A DNA stretch of 64,000 nt from Zygaena filipendulae (lineage: Eukaryota; Arthropoda; Insecta; Lepidoptera; Zygaenidae). Within the stretch, counting starts at the first letter, position 1, and each line of letters opens with the position of its first letter. Shown piece by piece: positions 41,195 through 53,583 of the stretch. The translations under genes and the position numbers were made by a program. Below the pieces are notes generated by a model. The model was not told where the DNA came from. It was given only the letters and a program-made list of their open reading frames with translations, and did not search any database. The stretch is taken from contig OU015675.1 in assembly GCA_907165275.2 (NCBI GenBank), positions 4,357,501-4,421,500 on the forward strand. Reading direction: 5' to 3'.

Positions 41195-42180
41195 ATTATA
41201 TTATAATAAGGCTAAGTAAAATGCAAAATAGTAAGAATTAACAGTAAGGAAGATAAACCGCCATTCACAGAGTAACACTATAGTAGCAAGACATACAGAA
41301 AACAAAATTATAATAATATAGTACAGTTGTTTGCAATACTAGCACCTTAATGATAGCACAAACTTTATTTGGTGCATGCGGTTGAATGGTAAACAAAACA
41401 AAAAGAAAAATAATAATTAAAAACCTATAGTTAAATTATTTAGCACTAGACCAATCATTTAGACCACAATTAATCCTATGCAAAGGTCAAAATAACAAAG
41501 TTTTAGTAATTATTGTAATTAATAAGTTTGTTATACAGTACAAAATATACTATGCCCTGTATATCTAAAATTGTTAGGTTACTAAGAGACAATAAGTATA
41601 AGTTATGAAATACATACACACTATCTCACCAGGCAATCACACATACTAGCAATACCATGAGCAGTTGCCAAAAACCTTAGCACATACAACGATGACACAA
41701 AACAAGTTATAATGAAAAACGGATACCGGGGGCAAACAGTTAGTATGATCACAGTTATTTTCATGCACTGAAGAAGTCCAGGACTGTTGATGTATAAATA
41801 GGTTCTAGTATTTAGTATAGGCACAGTCAACAGTTTTTGTTACATGCGGTAGGTAGTCCAAAACCGTTTATAATGATAACTTCTCAGTAGGATAGGAGTC
41901 AGGAACTTCACTTATTTCTCTGACAAACAATGCTTGCGTGTAATTTCAACTTTGTTGAGATGTGATGTATGTGCAGGAGCATTTGTAGATAACCGTTGCA
42001 GTGGGAGTTTTCATGCACCCAGGTCTAAACTCTAATTGCACCGTCATCGTGATAGTAGGTATCTTGCGTCATACCATGGTGTTGAATTGTCGATTTGTTT
42101 TGCAGCCGATCCAATTAATTATTTGTAGCGGATATGCTTGAAGAAGGTCAGTTTTCCATTTTAAAAACGTGCGCGTTCAT
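41195..42180 (-). other. Gypsy 5' leader between primer site and gag
   Basis: About 1 kb between the primer-binding site and gag with no convincing frame. It is AT-rich with a T/A-rich stretch near 41200-41600. Such a leader is long for a gypsy element and could hold packaging signals; nothing specific was recognised. Confidence 0.5.
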
Positions 42181-42198
42181 ATCACGTCGGGGTCACCA
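42181..42198 (-). other. Primer-binding site, matches tRNA-Trp
   Basis: Minus strand TGGTGACCCCGACGTGAT starts three bases from the 5' LTR. It is complementary to the 3' end of insect tRNA-Trp including CCA (tRNA sequence recalled, not looked up). Confidence 0.7.
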
Positions 42199-42201
42199 GT
42201 T

Positions 42202-42483
42202 TTGGGAGTTGTTGAGTGGGTTCATACCAAATCAAAGTCTTACCGATCGATATGTCACACGTATAATCAGTCATCAGTATATCAGTCTCATACTTAACTC
42301 CAGTTATAAAATAGGTACAACTTAATAATTAATGCGATCGGGTGATTGAGAACACCAATTAACTAGACATAACTTATGAAGTCCTTTCGATAGTGTTACA
42401 CAGAAATTAGCTAGAGATCTGTCACCCGGCTCTCTGATCGCGGGCCGTAGTGTTGCCCACCGAGAGCTTGGCAATTCGCCACA
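42202..42483 (-). repeat. 5' LTR of the gypsy element
   Basis: Identical to the 3' LTR except for one base in ATCAGTCATCAG (A in the other copy). As in other gypsy elements it should carry the promoter; I did not find a confident TATA box. Confidence 0.9.
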
Positions 42484-43055
42484 GATTTAATTGACTTTTG
42501 ACATATTATATTTAATAAATTTTCTATAAGTGCTAAATTATATTATAAGAAACATAAAAATAGAAAGAATTATGTGGGTATACCTAATTAGATAAAATAT
42601 AATAATGTAAAATTCGCAAACAAAAGCAAAAATTAAATAAATTGTTTTGCTGATTTAAATTAAATAAGTTAAAAATTTCCAAATTATTTATAAAAAAAAA
42701 TCAGAGCTAGCTGAGCTCGCTACCTATTTTTTCTACTTTAAATATAAATCCAGACTACATTACCTCTTGGTATCAACGACGATGAAATATTACCTAAATT
42801 GCCGCCAGCTCCCTAGCTATTTGATGCTGTTTGGTTTGACAATGGTTTGACAAGTGTTCGTTCTCTGTGACGGTAGTATCTCTAAGTAGTTTGTGCTGTT
42901 TGATAAAATAAGTTTAGTTAATATTTAATTTGTGTTTAATAAACACTTGCAAAGAAATTAATACTCTCTGAACTAAAGTCTAAATAATTTATGCGTCGCA
43001 CACCTAAATAGTTCTACGATTTGGTCTGGACTCTGAACTGAAGTTCTACGACGCG

Positions 43056-46000
43056 ATGGACGACCAAGCATGTCCCCGTTGTAAAACAACAAAATACAGA
43101 AATCCGTCTTTAAAATTGATGGTAAACGTATGCGGACATGCTTTGTGCGAAAATTGCGTCGATTTACTGTTTTTAAAAGGTAAATATTTTTGCTGTTCAG
43201 TCTTTTATTAATTATACAGGGGAACCTGTGTTGCCTCATATTATTTTACTTATACATTAATTACAAATTACAGTAAAAACTTATAACATCATTGGCAAAT
43301 CATCAACTTACAAATAAAAATTAACAGTCTAGATACCTACCTATTGAAAACAATAATTTTTAGGACTTACTAAAAAGGTCTAAATCCTAATAGGAAGGTC
43401 CTGAAAAGTTCCACTGAAACTTATCTCCACTCCTATTCAAAAGCTCCATACCATTGATGTGGTTTAGAATAGATTTTTCTTTAATTAAAATTGATAAACT
43501 TGTTTTAAAAAAATATTATTTTGCTAAAGTTTTAAAGACAAATCAAATTGATGAAATAGGTTTTTGAATTTACCAATCACAAGCTGTTAATAAAACTAAA
43601 CCTGATCATATGTTATGTCACTGGCAGGACCTAAGCTAGCTATAGTTTAAGTTTTGCAGTTCAGTAGTTTTTACATTTTTACATGACACTTATTCAAACA
43701 TATGACTGTACCTACCAACAAACAGATAAAGAAACAAAATTTCCATAAATGATTGGAATGGATTTTATTTGTTTTGTCTGTTCTCTGTCTGCCCCCTGTT
43801 CTAATAATAATTCCAAACCTAGACACACCTACAGTTTCAATGTATTTATAGATAATTTTTCTAATTACAGGCTCTGGTTCATGCCCTGATTGCAACATTC
43901 CACTTCGCAGAAGCAATTTCAGAGTTCAATTTTTCGAAGACCCAATGGTTGAAAAATGTGTTAACATCAAAAGGAGAGTGCTCAAAGTTTACAATAAGAA
44001 AGAGGAAGACTTTGCCACTTTAAGGGAATACAATGACTATTTAGAAGAAATTGCAACAATAGTTTACAATTTGACCAGAGACATTGATGTTGTAAATATA
44101 AATAAAAAGATTGAGCAGTACAAAAAAGATAATAAAGAGCTAATAATGAAGAATAGAGTCAAAAGAAGTGAGGCTATTTATATCCTGTTAGTGCTAAGAG
44201 TTTGTGAAGATGTTTTGATGTTTGTTATTTAATCACAATATATTAACAGCTGAACAGATTTAAACGAAATTTGGCTCATGAAATATGTTCTCGGTGAACA
44301 ATTTCAATTTTTTTTAAATTCTGGAATTCATACTGGAATCCCAAAATTCATGTAAATGAAGTTGCAGGGATCGGCTTGTAATCTATATTATGATTTGAAA
44401 AAAATCTTAGAGTTTTTCATTATTAAATTCAGAAAAGATGAAAGAAATACATTTTAACTAGGTATAGAGCCTAACTCTAATACAACAACAAACAATAAAT
44501 AAAATACTTTTTTTTCTCAAAAATACCTACCTAATTTTTGGTGTCTAAACTGTACACAATAATAAATACACAATATTAATTTTATTTAATACCTAGAGTA
44601 GATCAGAGACCAATTTGTAGACACTGATTCAATCTTTGATTTGAATTTGAATAAATAATCATTTCAGCTTTAGGAATTTTTCCATGCTATGATAGAAGAG
44701 TATGGTACAGTGGATTCATGTCCTGTATTTTTAAAATAGGTAGAGAACAGTTGGAGTTAGACGAATTATTGGAAATTGAGAGGCAAATGGAAGAAGAACG
44801 TCGCCTGGAAAGGCTACGAATAGAACAGGAAGCTAAGAAACGAAAGATCAAAGAGAAGGAGGAGCTTATAGATGAGTTAATGTTTGCGGATGGAAACGCT
44901 AATGATATATTGAACCGTTTTGCTGAGACTGTTAAGGCTAAGCAAGAGGAGGAAAAAGCTGCACCACCTGTAGCAAAGGTAAAAGTGTCACTGTTTTCAC
45001 TGATAAATATTTTCAATATTAAGTGATGATCATGATCCCAAGATGGCGTTGCTCATTGCTCACGATAATCTCATTTTATGGTATGGAAATAAATGAATAA
45101 ATTAGTGTCACACAATGATTTTGACTATATGAAATTGACTATGTGTTGATGCTGTTGGAACATAACCTTTCCAGATAATATCTATTTGGTACTGAGTCTG
45201 TTTCTAAACCGTTGCAGTGATGTGGAAACTGTTCTAATTCAGTGTCGACTGTACAAATCGTCAGATAGCATAAAAGAAATTCTCAGCACAGCCAAGACGC
45301 CGGTGTTCAAATTTCAATCACTAAAGATGTCAAACTCAATATTATATTTTGTGTGTGGTGTCCGCAGCTGAGCCACTTCTCGACGGGTGTCCAGTTCTCG
45401 CGGGGCTCCGGCGCGGGCGCGGGCCCGCACGGGCTGCCGCTGCTGGAGGAGGGCCCGCTGTACCGCTACGAGCCGCCGCCGCAGCCCGACCCGTGCGGAC
45501 CCGAGCCCCCGACCCGCGCCGCCGTGCAGCGTGTCGGGTTCATGAGGCATGTCAGGTTAGTTATAAAAAAAAAAACTTATTAAACTATGCACTTGGACAC
45601 ATTGTGAATTTGGCCATTGTCAATTTGTTTTTGAATAATTTCGATAATTTCGTAGTTCTCGCGGGAATTTCGGGTAACAATATAGCCTATATTACTCAGG
45701 AGTCAAGTGTAATGTAACATTCTAAAGTGAAAGAATTCTTGAAATCGGTCCAGTATTATTTGAGTTAAATTGTAACAAACGAAAAACAAATCATTCCTCT
45801 TTATAATATTAGCTAGTAGTTATAGATATTGATTGATGCGAAGTTTTAAGAAGATATGCAGTAAAGTGATAACAAAGATTTTATAATATCTGTACACGAT
45901 CGGCGATCGCGTATGAGTCGTGTTTTCGTATTTTCGACAGAAGATTCGCCTGTTAAAGTTAACTCTTTTTTGTCATAGACCGCAAAAATAGCATCAAATG

Positions 46001-46687
46001 GGAATCATGAAAATCGACCAGCTATCTTGATTTTCGGTATTTTGTCGACACTAGAAAAGTCTTAAGTTTTTTCATACTAAACTAAGTTGATGTCTATTCT
46101 ATCTGTTATTTTCTGTTCTGTGGTTTGCTTGTACGCGTACGGAGTGACGTAGACTCAGTAGAGAGCGCGTTCCGAACTGACAGTAATTTCAACCGCTTGC
46201 TGACGACTATAAGTGATTGCACCGATACTAAGTCATAAATAATAATTTTTTAATTTTGGTAGTGTGATAATATTTCAATATCAAATTACTTTGGATTGGT
46301 TCTTAAATCACATAAAATCGTCAGCAGGTTCTTAGAAGTATAAATTACCGTCAGTTCGGAATACGTCCTCTACTGAGAAGAACTGACAAGAAACTCAGCA
46401 GGGCTGTCTTTTAATGATCGTACTTATAAACTAGGAGAACAAAAAATAGTAATTGAATAGAGTAATTCATTCCCAAACGTCTGTATCATTTAAATAGTCT
46501 ACTACACTATAATATGCTCTATCGCATAATCTGTGTTTAATAAGGGTTTTGAATTTATTAATTGACAATTTGTTAATTTAACTCCAGACCAGAGACGAAC
46601 ACGGAGAAAACGGGCGGCTTCTCAGCGGACCTGCCGTGCCTGCGCGCCCTGCAGGAGGCGATGTCGGGCCTCTACCACGTCAGCTGA
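43056..46687 (+). CDS. Mat1: MAT1, CDK-activating-kinase assembly factor
   Basis: Five exons: 43056-43179, 43871-44167, 44740-44978, 45368-45555 and 46588-46687, all GT-AG and phase-compatible, 315 residues (human MAT1 is 309). MAT1 joins CDK7 and cyclin H and anchors the kinase to TFIIH. The N-terminal C3HC4 RING is complete: [22 protein letters not shown] and [10 protein letters not shown]. The conserved [25 protein letters not shown] and a long coiled coil (about 140-220, [20 protein letters not shown]) follow. The C-terminal CDK7/cyclin H-binding part has [11 protein letters not shown] and ends in [13 protein letters not shown]. Exon 4 is very GC-rich compared with its surroundings and has a Gly/Pro-rich insert relative to the human protein. 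The start codon matches the family's MDDQ N-terminus. Confidence 0.95.
45640..45832 (-). repeat. CCCGCGG-type repeat in MAT1 intron 4
   Basis: Contains TCGCGGGAATTTCGGGTAAC, ATATAGCCTATATTACTCAG and the TTCCTCTTTATAATATTAG end, the same variant as 19777-19985. Confidence 0.65.
46154..46377. mobile_element. 224-bp MITE with CTCAGTAGAG ends in MAT1 intron 4
   Basis: Inverted ends of about 35 bp: CTCAGTAGAGAGCGCGTTCC with CGAACTGACAGTAATT at the left, and the complement (ATTACCGTCAGTTCGG, CTCTACTGAG) at the right. No coding capacity. Confidence 0.75.
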
Positions 46688-47506
46688 CAAGACGTGGATG
46701 TTGCTGAAGCTGTCATCGTGCTCGATTAGGGTCGGCGCAGATCGAACGGGAACTTTTTTTATGTCACTGAACAAAGAACTGTATTGGCAACGCCTTAAAG
46801 TACAAAAAAAAAGAAAATATAAAAAAAAAACATAAATAAATAACCAATCCAATGCAGGCATCGCTACTTATATTGCTACTTATATTACTAAAACAGCGTT
46901 TGTTAATCCAAAGCTGTCGTTTGTAACACTTGTATCGGCTACGAAACGGGTTATACAACGTGAGTAAAAAAAGGTTATGTTTTATAGTTTTCTTACGCAT
47001 ATTTGTTCTGGAAATACAATAACTTATTATTTTTTCACTTTTAATATAAATATTCTTACATTGACACCTTTTGTAGGTTGAGGTGAGGGCTAATGGCCAT
47101 AAAAAACCAATTCTATAATAACTATATAAATGAAAACATCCTTATTTATTTGCTTAATTCGAAACATATTCAACCGGCTTTCTACATATCTATAGACATA
47201 AATCTCTTTATTTCACTGGGTTCGTGAAAATAATCGATTCTTTATTTAGTGACATCAAAAAAGTTGTCAGGCGTTTTTATCGTTCGGTCTGAGCTGACCC
47301 TTAGTGTTAAGTTATGTTAATGTAACGATTCGAACCTCAATGTTGTTAATTATTCAATAAAAAGAAATTAGTAGTATAGTAGTATTCTTTGTAGATTTTT
47401 ATGATCCACAAAATATTCCTCTACTAGACACATGTATCAGTCTTAATTTGTTTCACGCAAAATATGAATTTTATGGCAAAGGCCACGGAGTGTGTGTGAC
47501 TGTGTA

Positions 47507-49265
47507 CCATCGGTGGCCATATTATTAGGGACAGTACTCGGATTTTTGCATTTTCTAATTTAACTTGATAACTCGAAGAAATGATTGGTCGTAGATGTTT
47601 TTAGACAATTTTATTTATATCTATATTTTGCTAGGATCATAAAAACAACAAAAATTATAGATAAAACGATTTATTCTTTAAAATATAAGTAATAGTGGTA
47701 AAACAAAAATTTCGTAAAATTTTAATCAGTATTTTGTGATGCCACCCTTTGCTACAATAAGAGCTTCTATACCTGCAAGCATGCTCTTTATGCATGTTTT
47801 AGCATTTTCTTGCAGTTCAGAGTTCTGTTGCCACTGTTTGTTGAGAGGTTCAATCAACTGGAACTTGTTGGTGATCACTTCTTTTGCAATGGCCCGTTTA
47901 GTGAGTTCCCACATGTTTTCTATGGGATTCATGTCTGGTGAATTCCCTGGCCAAGGCAAAACAGCAATGTTTTTTCAATCAAGAATGCAGTAACACTCCT
48001 GGTTTTGTGGCACGGTGTCGAATCATGCATAAAAATGTACTATTCATTATCAGGGAACCAGTCGAAGACCTGCAGTAGCAGCTGAGTTTCCAGTATTCGC
48101 TTGTACTGGTCTTGTTTCATCGTCCGTTCTACGATGTATAAGCTTCCCATGCCTTCAGTTGATGTGACCGACCACACTATGATAATAGCTGGATGTTTTT
48201 CTCTCTCCACAAAACAATTTGGATGGAATTGTTCTTTAGGGCATCGCCTGACGAACGGACTCTTATCGACCAAACTTCGGAATGTTGACATGTCGGAAAA
48301 GCATATCTGTAAAATATTATAATTAACACCGGAAATCGTTTATTTGTTTTACTTACTCGACTCCAGTCTGCAACACTCATACCTAATCACGCAACGCACC
48401 ATTAAATAAAGTTGTACTTACTCAACTCCAGTCTGTAACAGTCATATTTCGGTGTTGTCTGGCCCACTGTGTCGTTTTTTTGTGAGTCTTGGTGTGACGT
48501 GGTTTTGTTGTAGACCAACGATTCTCTTCGGCTAGCTGTATCCGAACTGTCCTTTACGAAACTTTGATACCTTCTTCGTTCATCGTCGTAGTAAGATTTA
48601 CAATACTCTTTTTGCGATTTTCGAGGCAGATGTGTCCAATTTTCCGAAGAGTGGAAATCTTTTTTCTACCACATTTTCCTATACGATCTGCTTCTAGAGG
48701 TTTTTTCATCCATTTAAATTTTAATTCTTTTGACGACAGACTTTGAAACCCCTGCAATAGTTGCTATATCTCTCTGGGAATGTGCGGAGTGCAATAACAA
48801 CGTTTTCATTTCTCTACATTCTTTTTAAGAAGTGTCTGAAGTCTTTTCCATAACTAAAAAGGAGTCAATTTGAGATTATCACGTCGAACCGTTAACAAAA
48901 ATTAAATTAACAGATAAAACTTAGCAAAAGTATTGTATTAACAAGCATTACTTACTTTTTAATTGTTTTAGATACAAAAAATTTCGAAAATATTAAGGTA
49001 AAATAAAAAAATTACAATCCCACCAAATCCCGCAAACAACTATTTTTAACAAAATTTATTCAAATTAGAAGAAACGGCACAAAGTTTATAAATGACACAC
49101 GTTTCCAGTATTGTCGATAATCAAAAACATTGATAATGATACTACTAGCACTATAAACTATACTATAAACTAACCATTAGAAAACCGCTTTTTTGCTTAT
49201 ATTGTAACATTAAACTAGAAATGACAAAATATGAGCACTGTCCCTAATAATTTGGCCACCCACTG
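47507..49265 (-). mobile_element. Tc1-like transposon, decayed
   Basis: Inverted ends GGTGGCCATATTATTAGGGA and TCCCTAATAATTTGGCCACC lie within a TA duplication (47505-47506 and 49266-49267). Total 1.76 kb, a normal Tc1 length. It carries a broken transposase on the minus strand (next entry). Confidence 0.85.
47726..48840 (-). pseudogene. Decayed Tc1-family transposase
   Basis: In minus-strand order: helix-turn-helix remains (ADRIGKCGRKKISTLRKIG) near 48650-48700, then the catalytic core (EQFHPNC, HPAIIIVWSVTS, GMGSLYIVE, QYKRILE) at 48040-48290, then WPGNSPDMNPIENMWELTKR at 47900-47957 with the last Asp and Glu of DD34E. The pieces sit in different frames and contain stops, so no intact protein can be made. 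Confidence 0.8.
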
Positions 49266-49743
49266 TAGTTGCGGAAATCAACAAGTCGACGTCAACAACA
49301 TTCAAGTTAGTCGAACAAGTTAGTCGAACATTTAAAATATGATAAAAGGGGTGGGGCTTTTTATTACGTTTTTAATAAGTTAATCCCCAAAACATGTGCT
49401 TTTTATGCAAGTTGCTTTATGGTTATGAAATCCAGCTTAAGTGTGTATACAGAACATAAGATTAAATGAAGGACGTATCGAAGGTGTTCACTATTCAGTT
49501 TTAGACTCTAGTAATGACTCTAGTAAAAAAAAAATAGGTAAAAAATTTAAAGTTCATTTACCCCCGTAAATCCACGTTTTAATCTGTGATTTATCTGTTT
49601 TTTAAAAATAATAGTTTTATGAGTTACATGCAAATAGGTATGAATTAAATGAAAAACGAACGGTTGTTTCTGTTGAGTCTATTTGTATTTGAAGAATAAT
49701 AAAATAATGTCAAGAATAAGGGAAAAATTGTAAAGCGACGGTT

Positions 49744-50960
49744 CACTAATTTAATAATAATAATAACACTTCCCAAGTCACAGATCTTCTTGATCCCACA
49801 CTAAACTAAGGTACTTGATACAAATAAGGCCTATGCTCAAATAAGGCCTATAGTGTGAAAAAGTCGTTTAATGTATTTACATCAAATATATATTGCACGA
49901 ACGTATAGACTACACCTCCTCAACTCGGCAAATAGTGCGCGAGAGGCCCGCTCATGCTCACAGCGCCCGTGTTCGTCGGTCGTTCGTGGATGACGGCCGT
50001 TTTCATTGCGTGTTATTAATTTGTCGTAATTTCTATCGTATTTTATTACGGTATTTTTTAGAGTTTTATTTCAAGTTATGTACACGGTTTGCATTATAAC
50101 TCATCGAAAAGGCAACTATGACTTTATTTTGTATTATTTAGGATATGTGAATTAATTATTGCGTATAACATGTATGAGGTATATGGTACGAAATAAGGCC
50201 TACTATTATATTATATATTATATGTATATATATAAATAATATATATTATATATTTTATATTATATTTAATAATATTTTTGAGAAAATATGTTCATTTTCT
50301 AATATTTGTTTGAATAGATATGTTGTTTTTTATAGTATTCTTTATTTCTTGTTAATATACGACGTCAAGTCTGACTAGCAATTTAAGTATAATATTTAGT
50401 CACATAAATTAAAAAGTTGCACAAGGATCTCATGAAAACGTGATAAAAAACTCAGAAATGCATAATTTTATAATGATTGATAGTTTAATAACAATATTCC
50501 TATACTTTAAATATGTAGGCTTAATTAAGTCACTAGTTTTTAAAAAGGCCTAAAGCTAAGGTTTTACAATTATCTCATTTTAGTTGATTTTTAATTGAAG
50601 ATTATATAATGTTTACTTAATTCATAATAAAATATTAACCAAAAAAGAAGTCCACGCTTTTATTTATCACCTTCTTCAAATAATTTATCAAATTTTGAGT
50701 GTTTGAAATTAGGTAGGCCTTATTTGTATCACTTACCTTATAAGCTTGTGTCGTGGAAACCATCAAACATGGTAGATAGGTATATATCTACAATACTACA
50801 TATTTTTCATATAGTACCCACAGATAGGTATATAAACACGCCCAGACTGGAAAGTGACCCTCTATGTTCAATACAAACCATCCAGCATCGATAATAATCG
50901 AACCCGGACCCTATTGATTAGCGGGTAGACATGGGACCTACTGCGCCAGCGGTCGACTAA
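49744..50960 (-). mobile_element. SINE split by a 930-bp element
   Basis: The SINE tail and body are at 49744-49808 (AATAATAATAACACTTCC, TTGATCCCACACTAAAC) and the rest at 50739-50960 (TAAGCTTGTGTCGTGGAAACC, ACGCCCAGACTGGAAAGTG, AATCGAACCCGGA). Joining the two at TA restores the family consensus seen at 18061-18320. Confidence 0.8.
49809..50738. mobile_element. 930-bp TA-flanked element with AATAAGGCC ends
   Basis: Left end AGGTACTTGATACAAATAAG and right end complementary to it with two differences over 24 bp; TA on both sides (49807-49808, 50739-50740). The word AATAAGGCCTA recurs inside near 49840 and 50188. The interior is very AT-rich around 50200-50280. No transposase frame: the 68-codon frame at 49893 resembles nothing I know. 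A non-autonomous DNA element. Confidence 0.8.
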
Positions 50961-51309
50961 AATACCTAGGTAGGTACTTACTCGTTGACTTTATATAAAA
51001 AAAACATATTTAGGTATGTATATGTATAAGTTTTACGTTCCCAACTTATTTGCTAGCTGTACAGTCATGCATTATCGAGTATTACCTTGTAAAATCGGTT
51101 TACAATAATATGAAAGTAATGCCTGCGTCCCATTGGCTCGATTGAGCGGACGCACAAATATTTGCATAAAGATAACGAGTAAAAGGGCCGGCATCAGAGG
51201 TACTAAAGTATGACAAATAATGCATTGCGCTTGAGATGTAGACATCTTGGTGTGTTTTTTTTATTTAATTAAATACCCGTAAGGTACCCGATACATATTA
51301 TAAAGAAGT

Positions 51310-51500
51310 AGGTATACCTACCTAGTCTATATCGGAATTCCCGCGAGAATTCCGGGATAAAAAGTAGACCAAGTTACTTCTTATAACATTAGCTATCTGT
51401 GAGTGAAAGTCCCGTCAAAATCGGTCCAGCCGTTTCAGAGATTAGCTGGAACAAACAGGCAGATAGACAGACAGACCGACAGACAGAAAAATTTAATATT
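51310..51500 (-). repeat. CCCGCGG-type repeat
   Basis: Contains CGGAATTCCCGCGAGAATTC, GGGATAAAAAGTAGACC, CAAAATCGGTCCAGCCGTTT and ends in a CAGACAGACCGACAGACAG run. A further diverged piece with GGTGAAACCGTGGGGGGGAC lies near 51800-51960. Confidence 0.6.
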
Positions 51501-51960
51501 TTTTTTTTCATGTATCATTAATACTTTCGTATGCATTTAGTGAAAAGCTGTTAATTTGAAATTACAAACAGACACTTTCATTTTATTTATTTGTATAAAT
51601 TTAGAAGAGTGACGCATCTATCTACGCGTCGATTGAATTTGAAAGCGACGTTTGAGAGAGTAAGCCCACTACAGAACTTCTGAACCGATTATAAAAATTT
51701 ATTGATAGAAAGGTGATTATATACTCTTTGGCTATAGTAATTAGTAGGTATCTTGACATAGGATACTTTTTTTCTCGGAACAAAGAGTTAGCGCGGGAAT
51801 GCTGATATACATGCGGGTGAAACCGTGGGGGGGACCGCCATTTTGTGAACATTTACGAGGAATTTTAGGTCTTGAAATAGGGGATATGGCATTTCATCCT
51901 GATATAGGTAAAGAGTTCCCGTCAGGATAGTTATTGGCGCGGGTGAAACCGTGGGGAGCC

Positions 51961-53580
51961 TTATTCTCTATGACCAATGTATTTTTTTAAAGTGCAACTT
52001 CTTTGATCGCGAGGGAAAAGTAATTTTTGTGGAGTCTTATCTTACGCGGCGTGTTATGGTCATAGTAAATTAGGGTCCAGAGTAGCGAGTTGTATTTATT
52101 TTAACTGGGTGGTCAATTGCTGACGGCGAATTCCTTGCAATTATCATGAAACTACCTATTCCCGAAGGTGCTTAATAATTTGAATCAAGTACCTAAGCTT
52201 TAAGCTTGGTTTAAGTTGAATCATATACCTACCCTCTTAACAAATAATTTATTCAGCGCCTCCTTGGCGCTTCAGCAGATATATCCATGTACTTATTTCT
52301 TTATATAAGAGGATCGGAGGCTCTGTTATTGAATTTAACTTTTTTAGGGCTTTACGGATATTGTATAACTGAATGCTTTGGATGAAGAAAGCGTGACGGA
52401 ATAGGATCATCTATCGGTTTCCGCTGCGGGCTAAAAGATGGATATTTTAATCATTAGGTTACAGTTCATAGGTATACGTATATATATACGTACTACTTCA
52501 ACCCCGTGTAGGTAAGTATCTAAAAGTGAAATGCTTAATACCTATGTATCTAGATACAACCCTGAGAGAAAAATAGGCGCTAGTTCGCTTAAGTTCGCGA
52601 CCGAAAAGTTCCCCATCGAAGATTGGTCAACTGGTCAACAGTATTTCTGCTATCGGTCGGTGTTCGGTTGGGCACTATATTTAGTCAGTATACTCTCCCG
52701 TAGTTTGTACATTATTGACACCATGCGGGGTCGGTCACTGTGCCTGATAGTCACTGATATTGTGTCACCAACATATCCTTCTGGCAACGAAGGGCGACCG
52801 AAACCTCTTCGGTCTGATTGATTTCTTTTCGTGAAGGTGGTTATTGGGAGGAAATTTCCTTTATTATCAGATTGTATGAGACTGGTCACCCGAATACAAA
52901 CGGTTCACAGTGGCGTGTGAGTACTCGCCCTTAGACTAACTAACAAATAAGTTGGTTTAAGTAATATTTGTTTGCATGACTGTTTGCTCTGTCGATAATG
53001 CAGACAAGCGACGACGCCTGCACCGACTCGTTTTGAAGTGTTACCCGTTTTTTACCAACAACGGACTAATGGTGGATGTTGGAACAAAGAATTCAGTTTT
53101 TTGAGATTAGGCACCTAGTACCTACTAACCTGACAGCTGCACTCAGAGTCATTTTATTGAATAATTAAATGAACGTCTCTGATTGCGGCAATTTTTTTTT
53201 TAAATCTTTACTTAAAATTAAGTACTCTTATTGCGGCCGTTAGACATCCATTAGATATCTTGTCGATAATTTTAGTTTTAAATTAACTTAGGTACTTACT
53301 GCATGTACCTACTAACAGGCGTATATAAAACTGAGACTCAATCTACAGTTCACCTTCACCGACTTATAGAATTGTATCAATGTATAGGTACATCCATTAA
53401 AGAATGCAGGATGAATTTTTCAAGTGGGCGTGCGGTTGATCAAATCCGTAACTATGAAAAATAACGAAAAATGCTCAAAAGTGTCCGAGCCGATTTCGAT
53501 AAAAACCAAAACTGTACCTAATCTTTCTTAACCGGAAATAGAACCCGTTCATTTTGAAAGAAAAGATAACCTGTTGGTAG
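51961..53580. other. Gene-free stretch with one MITE relic
   Basis: No supported exon. The 96-codon frame at 52531 has no recognisable domain or splice context. At 53137-53240 is a deleted copy of the ACGGCCGCACTC foldback MITE (GCTGCACTCAGAGTC, CTCTGATTGCGGC, TTGCGGCCGTTAGAC). Confidence 0.5.
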
Positions 53581-53583
53581 GCA

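Larger units (their letters stand above)
36821..42483 (-). mobile_element. Ty3/gypsy LTR retrotransposon, 5.66 kb
   Basis: Complete element on the minus strand with 282-bp LTRs, a target duplication GATTT (36816-36820 and 42484-42488), a primer-binding site, gag and pol, and a polypurine tract beside the 3' LTR. No envelope frame is present, so it is a retrotransposon and not an infectious-type errantivirus. The LTRs differ at one position by eye, so insertion is recent. The gag frame is broken near its start. Confidence 0.93.

Noticed and set aside
45186..45371. Open stretch between MAT1 exons 3 and 4 considered as an extra exon
   Set aside because: Exon 3 and exon 4 join in phase at the point where the human protein is continuous; including this stretch would break the FSTG region.
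52531..52889. Overlapping 96- and 79-codon frames on opposite strands
   Set aside because: No domain, no conserved motif and no neighbouring exon that fits.
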